Origin: Torymus aiolomorphi
Taxonomy: Eukaryota > Arthropoda > Insecta > Hymenoptera > Torymidae
Length of the DNA: 64,000 nucleotides
Reading direction: 5' to 3'
Assembly (NCBI GenBank): GCA_036365515.1
Contig: CM070873.1
Span: 44,817,157-44,881,156 of the forward strand
Part shown: positions 12,801 to 23,687 of the stretch, piece after piece
How the letters are laid out: each line of letters begins with the position of its first letter
Position numbering within the stretch: position 1 is the stretch's first letter
Notes under the pieces: model-generated
What the model was told of the DNA's origin: nothing
Databases searched by the model: none
What the model saw: the letters and a program-made list of their open reading frames with translations, nothing else
Translations under genes and position numbers: made by a program

Positions 12801-13955
12801 CAACGAAAGAAGGCATTTTTTTTTAATATAACTACGGGAGCGGAACTATCTGCTAAAGTGATATATAAGTTTTCCCGTATTACGCTTAATTTCTATGATA
12901 AAAAATCATTATAAAAATACGTATTTTCAAAAGTGTCTCAGTCCTGGTTCCTTTACCATAATCTCTAACAATATCATAATATTTAGTTTTTAATTTTCGT
13001 ACCAAAAACTTTTCATCAATATATTCGTACATATACATATTATATAAAAACAACAGCATTTCTCTATCATCAACTCAATGAAAGTCCTGCTGCAATAGCA
13101 GCCTCTCCGCAACACCGGATAACCCTGCACCAACACCCAATACCATATCACGTAAACAAACGCGACCTACTCGCCATCTCGCCGAAACAGCCTTATCGCG
13201 AGAAACGCGTAAAACTCGGAGACCGCGCACCTGCCGCTTATTTCACGCTCGTGTATATATAGGTAGCCATCCTCGATATCTTCTCTCTCGAAAAAAAAAA
13301 GCCAGCCGGCCACTCGTTTACCCAAAAAAAGAAAAACGGGCGTACCCGAGTAATCCTAATCGACGAGCGGCTGCGTCGCTTACCCATTTCAAGTTCCCCG
13401 AGATGTGGGGAGTGGGACGAATTAAAAAAGTTTTTACGCCGCTGCCGCGATATCTCGTCGTTTTACGTTCTCTCTTTTGCTCTCGGGGGAGTTTTCAAGA
13501 TTTTTCGGCGCTGGCTTTTGATATTCGGAATTGCGGTTCCTTCGAGGAGAGAGTTGTGTGCGCTCGGGGCTGCTGTGCGCCGGCGGGGTTAAAGCTTTCG
13601 GCGTGGAGGAGTGATTGTTGTGCGAGGCAGGGATTACGGTCTGAGATTAAAACGGTTTTTGTGGAATATTTTTGGGTGGTAAGATCGATGACTTGTCCGA
13701 ACATAAATAAAGCTGAAGTTCAATTGAATCTATTCTACTAAATATCGATACTAATGACTTTATTATTTCTTCAAAAATCTATCCAATAACACTTTCATTT
13801 GACATTTTTTTTACGTTTTCTCTAATATTGAAAAAGTGAAAAATCGATAATTTGTGCGAATAAGCGAGGAATCTACTAATACTTTAGCGAATATTCACTT
13901 ACTGGAGCAATGGAATAAAATAAATTTTTACGAAAGAATTAGTCGATTTTTCAAA

Positions 13956-14168
13956 CACTGAGAGAAAAAGGTTTATAAAAATTGCTACACTGTCTGATAA
14001 AGCTGTCACAGACTGTAAAAATCCAAAAAAATTACTTTACTTTACAGTAAATTTTGCTAGAAATATAGGAAAATTTACTGTATATAGTATTTTTTTTTTG
14101 TTTTTACAGTCTGTGACAGCTTTATCAGACAGTATAGTAATTTTTTTACAAACCTTTTTCTCTCAATG
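13956..14168. mobile_element. Palindromic MITE, CACTGAG family, subfamily A
   Basis: This 213-bp element is an almost complete inverted repeat. It starts CACTGAGAGAAAAAGGTTT and ends with the complement (one end reads CTCAATG). Each arm contains GTCACAGACTGTAAAAA and its complement. The interior matches the element at 41100-41351. The flanks are AA/CA, not a clear TA duplication. Confidence 0.85.
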
Positions 14169-15262
14169 CATGTTCGAACCAATGAGCGACTTTTTACTTA
14201 TTCATTTTTAGCAAGTACATATTACATATAATAGTATATTTTGATTTCAGTAAGGCCATATGCTAGATTACATTTTGCGAATATTTTTTATTCAAAAACC
14301 TAACATAACTTCTAACACTGTCTTGCAATTACTTTTTAAACAAATATAACAAGTCCCAACGACATCTCCAACCCTCATAAACCCCACCATCTACAATTCA
14401 AAACCCCAAAGCTGCAGCATTCTTCGAAAAATCGCCTCTCCTCCAAGCAACCTTCCCCTCGAGAAACCTCCACCCAGCCAACCGTCGCCTAGCTCGCAAA
14501 TTCCGTGTAGAATTGCAAAGGCGCGCAAAAAGGGACGGCGCCGTAGCAGCGCCTCGTGTACCTATATACTCGCGAAAAAAAGAAGAAGAGTGCGAAAGAA
14601 GCAACCGCGGGGGGATGGAAAAGAGCCGCGGACCTCGTGCAGCGGCCGCCACACTGCATTTGCTCCAGCCGAGTGAGCAGGGAAATGGAAATCCACCGTC
14701 CGACCGAGCGGAAATCCAATCAGGCGGCAGGGATGACGCGGGAGAAAGCTTGAGTATATATATTATATGTGTACACATACGTGCACGTACGTGTGTGTGT
14801 GTATGTGCACGGATAGAGGGATGTATAATTCATTATGCGCATGTGGAACATGTGAATTGATAATAGTGGTAGTAGTTTTATAATGAGCCAGCTGAGTTGC
14901 AGAATTTTGTTTTTTCTTTTTCGTGAAGGTTGTTAGCGAGAATGGAAAGAAAAGCGTTGTTTTTCAGGTCGGAAAAGAGTGTGCACGATATTGTTTCGTG
15001 TGAGAGCGATGCGGGTGTGAATTAGAGGAGGTTTCATTTTGAGAAATGTTTCCGCCGCGCGTTTCCTTGAAAAATTCTTTAGAATGCGGGGAAAGCTTTT
15101 AAAGCTGATGCCGTGTATGAGTATATATGTGTATGTCGTGCACGAAGTATAAGACAATGCGATGTATACAGATCTATGTAATGCTGCGGTGCTAAATTAA
15201 TTTCACGTTGAAACTCACGTACAACGAGGAGGAGTGTTTTAATATTCCGAAAGTTGCTTGCG

Positions 15263-15290
15263 ACTCACCTGGAACAGAAAAAAATAACTT
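15263..15290 (-). promoter_or_regulatory. Candidate recursive (ratchet) splice site: polypyrimidine-CCAG|GTGAGT
   Basis: Read on the minus strand, TTATTTTTTTCTGTTCCAG is a strong 3' splice site and is followed without a gap by GTGAGT, a strong 5' splice site (junction 15269/15268). A CTTAT branch-like motif precedes it by about 20 nt. This juxtaposition matches the zero-length-exon ratchet sites known from very long Drosophila introns. It lies on the same strand as, and 25 kb downstream of, the donor at 40403. No open coding exon is attached, which also favours a ratchet site over an ordinary exon. Confidence 0.5.
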
Positions 15291-15780
15291 TATAAGCAAA
15301 ATGCACACTAGTATATACGTTTCAATAGTGTATATAATTAAAATAACAACAACTTAAAAAAAAAACACTCAACCACACACTCTCACCCTCTCTCGGCGCG
15401 TAATTTTAATAGAGAAAAGCTCCTAGAAAAATCCTCTCCCTTTCTTTCAACCCACAGTGAACCGCTCCAGGCGGCATTAAAAATTCTCATTCCATCTGGG
15501 GTGTAAACCTACACGGAGAGAAATTTTAGAGTAAAAATTACCAAGGTGCCTTGGTAGCGCATGGACAGACTGTCAAAAGCCGTGTTATTCCCAGGTTTCT
15601 AATACAATTTATAAGTTTCTCAGGAAAAACTACCATAACCACTTAAAAAAATACCAAATTATCTGAATAAAAATTACCAGACACACTGGTAAAAATTGAG
15701 ATCTAGTCATTTTTACAAGGTAACCTAAGAATTTTTACTAAGAAAACTGATAAATTTTACCAAATAACCTGGTATTTGTG

Positions 15781-15803
15781 TACTCGCGCATGCGCACTGC
15801 GCA
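15781..15803. promoter_or_regulatory. NRF1/ewg-like site within the TIR element
   Basis: CGCGCATGCGCA matches the palindromic NRF1 (Drosophila erect wing) consensus YGCGCAYGCGCR. It lies about 120 bp upstream of the tRNA-like unit in an otherwise AT-rich element. Confidence 0.35.
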
Positions 15804-15912
15804 TTATTGTGTTTCAGAAGATTGATACTAGAGGCGTGCGTGACGTTAAAATGAAAACAATACACATATTTTCAGTAAGTAATAACGGCGATTCAAATGA
15901 TTGTTGGTAACA

Positions 15913-15985
15913 GCTTCCGTGGCGCAGTCGCGGTAGAACGTCGGACTCTCAACCCAAAGATCGTCGGATCGAATCCCACTTCCGT
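15913..15985 (+). ncRNA. tRNA-like sequence with Pol III A and B boxes (degenerate, Lys/Glu-like)
   Basis: The A box TGGCGCAGTCGCGG (15920-15933) fits the Pol III consensus. The B box GGATCGAATCC (15966-15976) differs from it at one base. A T8 run at 15991-15998 would terminate Pol III. The spacing is that of a 73-nt tRNA, and the anticodon-loop region reads CTCTCAA. The acceptor ends (GCTTCCG and CTTCCGT) do not pair and the anticodon stem has mismatches. It is therefore not a working tRNA but a tRNA-derived, SINE-like promoter unit. Confidence 0.65.
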
Positions 15986-17649
15986 AAAAATTTTTTTTCA
16001 GTTTAATGTTTTTTCATCCTTGTTTCTGTTTCTATTTCTATATTAAAATACTATATATCCATCAATATGGATAAAAAAAGTTAATTTTTTTAATTTAAAT
16101 TAACTAAAAAAAATTTTACCAAGGCACTTTGGTAAAAAGTTTGAAATTGTCAGTCTATCCATCCATTACCATAGAAACTGGTAATTTTGTCTCGAATATT
16201 TGTAATTTTCACTACAAAATTTCTCTCCGTGTACGCGCTTCTCTCACTCACCGGCGCAAGAAAAGCCACCGGCAGCAGCGGTAGGCTGCAAAACAGAAGT
16301 CCACGGAACAGAAAGCCATCGTGGCTTTTTGACTGCGCGCGGCAACAATAATTCCTAGTTCTCGCGCCATATAGTGTAATATACTGTATAGAGCTGTGCT
16401 TGCGCGTATGTAATAAACGCGAGGTAGATAGAAGGAAGAGAGTGATAAAGTAGAGGGAAGCAATTAGAGGAGGGGGGTGGAATAGGGTGATTCATTTTTG
16501 CGATGGTTCTTTTTTAAGGGGAATGCAGAGGGGAAGATAGTGAAAGTGGGAAGTTGGGCTCGTGGAGGTTGAGTATACATATAGTAGAGATAGAGCGGTG
16601 TATGTATACACCGCGGATTCAGATTGCGAAAGTTTTGATGAGGAATGTGAGGATGTATTAGTAGCGCGCCACCTCTCGTCGCGGATATTAAAACACAAAA
16701 TTCACTTCCCGCTGTACTTTGTAATGAGGGAACATTTCGACCCTCGTATATATACTCGGCAAAGCAGCGCGCAGGTGTGCGTCAATAAACCCGAACACGC
16801 TGCACGTCCGGATTTTAAAATTACAATTATTATCGATGTAAAAATCGTCCGTCTCCCGTCCCAAAAAGCCCTGTCCACCCTTTCTGCAGGCAGAAGCAAA
16901 GCGATTTAAACTCGCGCGCTCGTACCGCCGAAGCAATTTAAACTCGACGGTGCGCCGGCCCTTTCGGAATATAACGCGCGACCTCCCGGAGCGTGTGCGC
17001 AAACACACGCACGTATATACGCGCACCGTTTCAAGGCGGATATCAAATCGACTGCGCGTAGCCCTCGGCTGCTGCCGCGTATATATGCATGAGGTGCCTG
17101 GCCGTGGAGTAGTTGCAATATATACACGCGGGTAAGACGCGCGAGCGAGCGCCCGTGCCGTGTGGTGTTTGGGTGCGTCTGAGCGTGGGGGATTTGATTT
17201 CAGTTGTTTCTTAAATTTGAGTGGTGTAGGTAGGGAGAATGTTCTGGTTAAAGGTGCGGGCCATTCGGGGAACGTTCGATAGAAACAGCTGTGATATTAT
17301 AGAGATGTCATTTTTGTTGAATGAATTTCTATGATTTGAACTAGAAATTTTTTAATATTTGTATTGTTGTGTATCTTTTAAATTCAAAGAATTATCATGT
17401 ATTTGAATTTTGTACTCCTACGATACACATCTTTTATTTATAAAGACTATTTTACTATCTATAATATGTGATGTTGACGATTAAACACAAATAACCTGTA
17501 AAATTATAGTTATATATAGAAATATCTAAATTACAAACGGTTTTAAACTTTGCAATTCTAAAAGTACAAACCGAAAAGTAAGGTTGTTTGTTGCCTGCAA
17601 ACAAACTATAGGTATCTTTCAAACTTTTACCAATAAACAAGTTGATATC

Positions 17650-17720
17650 TCCGCTTTCCGGTCACCGAACTTCCGGAGCCAAGGAGCAACCGGATAACTT
17701 TAAAATATTTTCCGGAATAT
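17650..17720. promoter_or_regulatory. Cluster of ETS-like CCGGAA/T cores
   Basis: TTCCGG or CCGGAT cores occur four to five times in 70 bp: TTTCCGGTC, ACTTCCGGAG (which contains the full ETS consensus CCGGAAGT in reverse), AACCGGATAA and TTTCCGGAAT. The flanks are AT-rich spacer. An enhancer role is inference. Confidence 0.3.
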
Positions 17721-19351
17721 TCTGCTTCGGACGACCGTTTTATTAAAAATATTTCATCTATGCCTATACCGACAAACTGTATCCGCGCGAAACGTATTTT
17801 TAGAACCTTTTAAATTCGATTAATTTAACAATTTTCGCGCTTGTGCGCGCGCGCTAGATTCCACTGACAGCGCGTCCGCGCGGTCTTCGGAAATGTAATA
17901 TTACTGGGTCGTGCCGTGGGCGAATCATCTTTTAAATTGAAAACTCCTCTCTCCCCCACCTCGAACTTTATATAACCGCACAATAATTCTGAAGGCCAGA
18001 ATATTCCTCCGCCTTACAAGTGTGTCATCTTTTCATATTGAATATCTGGGTTACGTGGAAATATAAAAAGTATTATGCGAATATGTAAAAGAGGCGCGTG
18101 AGCGCTTGCTTGCATGATGCGCGCGGGCAAAGTTTTTTCATGAATGTCGCGAGAGTGAATAAGTTGCACGATATACAAACAAGCGTTGTGAAGGGTATAG
18201 CGTTTGGAAAAATACTTGGATAGTTGCTGAATGCTAGTGGTTAGTAAGTAACTAATTACTCATATGTTTGAAGTAACTCGCTACTTGCTATGTATTTATT
18301 CACTTTACTCATGCACCTTTTTTACGGTATTTTTTGTAATTTACGTTGAAGGTTTTTTAGATTTCAACCGCGTGTGTTTGAGGCTTAAGTACTGATGTTT
18401 CGTGAGTATTATACAGCTCAGTTCATCAGAATAGATCTGAAGGTTCAGAGCCATAGACACGAAACATGATGCAAAATCTGATGGCTGAATCGTGTTTGAT
18501 GGATGAATTTGGTTGGCCGATCGGATTGAAAAACAGGAGTGGAATGGATTGCCAAATCGAATCAACGATGTAGCAATTGTCTCGGTTATAGATCTTGCTA
18601 TACATAGTTATATACGTACAATGTTACATACACATAATCGTGTATGTATACTTTTACATATACATGATTAAAATCTGAAAAATCTTCAAGATGATTAAAT
18701 ATTAACCTCAAAACCAAATTGCAGTTTACAATTCTTTCGCTCTATTTTCAATGAAACTGCATATCCTACAAAACTCATTATTGTTTAAAATTACCGTAGT
18801 CGTTTCCAACACCACAGCTTTGTATAAACAGCCAATCGCAAACAGCTGTATATTACACACCTCTGCAACTATACACATTTCTCCACGAAAACCATATTAT
18901 TTTATTTTCCCACCAAAAAGGAAAAAAAAAATTTATCACCGAACACGCAACACGCCGTTATCGCCCATTCCCGGAAACCTTCCAACTTCACCCGCGCCGC
19001 CAATTTTTCCCCATCAAAAATGTATAAACACACGCACACCCACGGCACTTTTCCTCCCTCCGAATTATTATTATTATTATTACACCACAGTCTACGCAGG
19101 CCCGACAAACATTATGCGAGTTTCGGGTAGACCGCCGGAGGGCGCGAAAATATTGAAACCGTTGATTATCGCGGCGCGCGCGAGCGAGAAACCCGGGGAA
19201 AAGTCGCCCCCAGGAGTATCACCCTCGCGCAAAGGGATGAATTGTGCGTTATGACGCGGAAACTTTCCGCCGCTGCGTGTTATATGTATATATACCAGGG
19301 AGATAGTCGTATTTTCATTAAACGCGAGTGATTTTTTTTCAATGTCATGTA

Positions 19352-19354
<3 letters not shown>

Positions 19355-19398
<44 letters not shown>
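19355..19398. repeat. (GT)n microsatellite
   Basis: There are about 22 GT units with no associated gene. Confidence 0.97.
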
Positions 19399-19403
<5 letters not shown>

Positions 19404-22400
19404 GGCAGAATTTCGCGTTGTTTAATCGTATAGTGGTGGGACTGGTGAGGAGGATTTTGTGGGAGGATAAGTGCCGCGCGCGGTTTGAATAACCTTGAAT
19501 AGACTAAATGCGTGCCGAGTGGTAGAGGAGTGAAAAGCAGCGTGTATTCGTAGATGAAAAGCTGCCTCGTTTAGGTGCTCGCATGCAATTCCTTGTGCGA
19601 ATATTAAAGTTACTTGTCGCATTAATCTGTAGCAATTAGTCGGTTCAAACGGGCCTGTATAGGTATTACAAGTTCGTATATAAAATGCGTTTAAAAATAA
19701 CTTCCACGCGGAGAGCAACAACGCGCAAGAATTATCCTACGAACGAAACTTTTGCAACGAACGTAATGCACATCGACACGACACGCAGCACGCGCGCGCG
19801 CGCAAATAAAACGCGGAACTTTTAATCATCCCCCGTATCCGTGCACGTTATCTCGACGTATTGCGCGAAAACGCAATAAATTATGGATCAAACTTCCATA
19901 TTAACAACCGGCCTACTACGCGCGTGCGCGTTCAGTTCAAATATGGAAGCGTCTGATTAGCGACTACATGTAATTAATACAAGTTCTGTACGAAAGCCGC
20001 GCGCAATTTTGTGTTTGCTCGAGCGCTAATTATATAGCCCGGTATAATATTACCGAATGCTACAATACACTGCCGCGTGCAATTATTTAGCCGTCGCGAT
20101 GACGTGGGTGCATGTGCACAGCGTGTATTATAGCCGCCGTAAAATTACTGTTTCAGAGGAAATTTAGAATGATCAATCGAACATTTTCGCATAATGACTA
20201 GTTCGTGTGTTGGGATATGCAGTTTGGCTGTAATTACTCTTGGGTCTATCGCGTTGTATCGTTTCTGGAATATTCTGACAACTTTTGTTTGAGCGTTTAC
20301 AATAGAACTTCCTAATTTACATATAATATGAAAATTTGTAATTGATGAGCCTTTAAACTAGATTGGTACATCGCGAATTAAAACAACTTGTGATTTTTTC
20401 TTATTTCGCGTTTATTTTTTGTGCTAAACGTTATTCAAGACCTAAAAAAAAGAGTTTACCTTTCACTGACTATATAAACTCAATCTGGCAAGGAATGGAT
20501 AAATAATTGATCGTGACGAGACTGAAATTTTTCACAAGAAGGGTTTTCTAGTATTTGTCAGACAAGACCTCACTCAAGTTATCCTCAACTGAGATTGTCG
20601 GAGGATACCGTACAAGTCTAAAACTCGAAACAGTGGTTTCATTGCACCACCTTCATTTAACCCAAACTGACACCTAACGGCTCCAAAATAGAAAAATTTC
20701 GCCCCACACTCGACGATGAGCACTCGTAAAAAGCCTTTACAACATCCCTTAAAAAAAAGGTCAAGTCTACTCCTCAAAAAAGACACTTACACGCGCTCGC
20801 ACAAACCGCAGGAACGAAATAAAAGAAAACGAGAGACACCAACACCGGCAATAAAATTTACGCGATACGCACGCTACGTAAAATCTCTCTCTGAACGATG
20901 CTAACCCAGCAGATCTCTGCATCGACTGCGAGTAGGTAGACGCCCTCTGGCGTCGCCTTATCAAAGCACCGCGCGAGATTGACTGCAATTTCTTTCTCTC
21001 TCTCTCTTTCTCTCTACAGCTTCTTACAAAAGCCAGTGTCAACAACGCACTTTCCCATCTGCATACTCCCCAGCTCTTTTACCTTCTTTGTGAAAAGCGA
21101 GCCAGAGAAAACGAGAAAGAAAAAAAGAAAGTGTTCCACGCCGCTACGACGACTCTATCTATCTCTCTCCCTCTCCCTCTCGTAAAGTTCAGCCGCATAA
21201 AGTGCACAGTGCACACCACAATGGCTCCTTCCCTCGCCTCGCGAGGGGTTAAACGCGCGCGGGGCGACGCACGCGTTCGCGCGGCCTCGGAACTCGAGGA
21301 ATTTTTACGTGCCGCGTGGTATGCAAGCAGCAGAGAGAGAGAGAGAGAAAATCGAGGAGAGAGAAAGCCACCCCGCGGCGAAATTCGTGTCAAGTGCGCG
21401 AGAATAGTTCTGTGCACGAATGCGTGTGTGGGGGGTACGAGCGAATGCGCGTGGGCTGTTAAAGGGTCGCGACGAATTAATTAACGGAGAATATGGGCGG
21501 TCGAGTGTGTAACCTTGTTCTAATAATGATGCTGGTGGATTGCGGATGTAATTGATTATATTGACGCATGTGTGTGTATGCATTTTGCTATTTTGAAATT
21601 GGTAGCTAGAGAGTCAAGTGTGCCGGATATTTCATGAAATGATTTTTTTTTAAATTCGAGATTGAGTTGTCAATGTTATTATTTTTAATTATTAGGATCA
21701 CCGTTTTCATCTGTTACATCGATCAATGATACTGCAAGAATTCCGTTTTATTTCATTTTTAATAAAACTTGAAAAGAAAGTCCATTTATTTAAATCGAAA
21801 CTGTATATAGTTCATTCAAACCATCATCAATATTGCACGTTTCACATGCAACGACCCACCAGTCAGCCTATATTGCATTCCACCTCGTTCATTTCCGTCA
21901 CCGCACTATACTCCTTCCCCAGTAAAAGAAAAAACATCGCGCGGCAATTCACAAAGTGCTATTTGCTCTTACGTATATACCAATATAAGCACGTAAGCAA
22001 TCGCGCGCGATCGACATATTTTCCACCGAATCCTTTCTTCCTTACAGCGCGCATCTCAATAACGTAAACATTCCTTGCACCGCATACTCCGTAATTGCAA
22101 TTATCCGCATGCATTACGGCTAATTGGCCCAACTCGGGTAGGCGCGCGCTGTAGCAACATTATTCAGAGCGCGCAGCTTCTTCCGCGTTTCATCTTTTAC
22201 CGTCCCATCTCTCCCGCCTCTTGATGCCTCATCTCGGCGTGCTCTTTACGAGGATTCGCGAGAGGCGATTACACGAGTCGTCGTCATTCCATGAATATAC
22301 CTATATACCCACTACTTCTCCTTGACGAATAAATCAGGAGCCTCAACTTTTCGTCGCCTTTGAGCCCCCAACGACGACCTCCGCTGGGTGCAGTTTCTCG

Positions 22401-23454
22401 AGGAGCGCAGCGCGCTTCCGTTCCTTATACCTATATCCTTCGACGCGCGCTCTCTCTTTTTTATCTCGAAGGGATTCCTCGTACCTCCGAGAGAATCGAG
22501 TTAAGAGACTTTTTTAGGATGTTTTCTTTGTTGTAAAGGAGGAGGGAGAGGGGAAAAGTTGGGATCGTTTTGTTCTTGTTTGAGAGGTGGAGGGGGGCAA
22601 GTTCGAAAATGAAGTGAGACATTCCTGGAGGGAAAGTTCGGTAACGTTCGGGGGCACAAAGTATGCCGTGTTCTTTTGTTAAATTTTACAGGAAGTTAAA
22701 TTGAAAACTTGGCCGGCTGTTTAGGGAGCGAAAGGAGAGAATTTCGAATTCCGAAAGTTTTAACGACTTTGGAAACTACACATTAGAATAGGAGGGTAAC
22801 AAAAAACGGGAATCCTCGTATGAGGATTCGCTCGTCTGTATATGTAGGGCTTTTAAATTTTGCAGAGATGGGTAAATTGGTTTTGAATCGATACGATTTG
22901 TAGGAAAACCGCAAAGAAGCTGTTATTGACATTCTGTTAAGGTGTACAAGTAGATTACTCACGAATCAAAATAAAATTTACATGTATTAATTTTAATTCC
23001 TTATCCAATCCTAAGAAAAATTATATCATTTTTCATAATTGAGTTTTTCAGAGTTATATAAAAATGTTCAAAAATGAAAATCCTATAATATCGATACCAC
23101 AAATACAGAACAATAATTTTTTCAAAACGATTTCTTATTTATTACTATTTCCAATAGTCTACAATATATAAGGCATCAACTGGGTTTTACTTCATTTAAA
23201 AAAAAATAGCATACACAATCCAGAACTCTTGGTTCCCAAAAGACCCGAGCTAGGTCTCCTACTTCACACACTACTTGCGTAATTTACTATACTAGCTACA
23301 TTCAACGAGTTTCCCGCGTATTATTATTATTTTTTCAGATTCTAAACATGATCAAGATAGTTAGATTCAATTTAAAAGTTTGTTTCAATCAGTTTAAATT
23401 CGACAATAATAACGTAATTTTGAAAAATACGGTAATGAAATTTTTCTTCTACTA

Positions 23455-23687
23455 CACGGAGAAAAATGTTCTATTAAAAATTACTATGTTTTATTGTAAC
23501 CGGAGGACAGACTTGAATTCTTAAAAAAATTACTACGTTTTATAGCAAAAATTGCTATAAATGTAGTAAAAATTACTAGAAACATAGCAATTTTTGCTAG
23601 AAAACATAGTAATTTTTTAAAGAATTCAAGTCTGTCCCCCGGTTACAATAAAACATAGTAATTTTTAATAGAACATTTTTCTCCGTG
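23455..23687. mobile_element. Palindromic MITE, CACGGAG family, near-perfect hairpin
   Basis: This 233-bp element is flanked by TA (23453-23454 and 23688-23689). The termini are CACGGAGAAAAATGTTC and its complement. The arms match almost base for base (for example AACCGGAGGACAGACTTGAA against its complement with one change), with a centre of TAGAAACATAGC-type repeats. There is no coding capacity. Confidence 0.9.

Larger units (their letters stand above)
15512..16231. mobile_element. CACGGAG-type TIR element (720 bp) with a tRNA-like Pol III unit
   Basis: The ends are CACGGAGAGAAATTTT and its complement, flanked by a TA duplication (15510-15511 and 16232-16233). Both arms contain the subterminal GACAGACTG/CAGTCT motif shared with sister elements, and many small TTACCA/TGGTAA inverted repeats. 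A tRNA-like sequence sits in the centre. There is no transposase frame. Confidence 0.85.
16232..23454. other. Non-coding spacer, no gene seen
   Basis: The stretch alternates CpG-rich and AT-rich DNA. The longest frames (18751-19254 and the frames around 20770-21480) are low complexity and are not supported by splice sites or domains. A near-perfect palindrome GAATCCTCGTATGAGGATTC lies near 22811. Confidence 0.55.

Noticed and set aside
16562..16909. 115-codon acidic/basic plus-strand frame
   Set aside because: There is no ATG at its start (GTG only), no domain, and an equally long antisense frame overlaps it.
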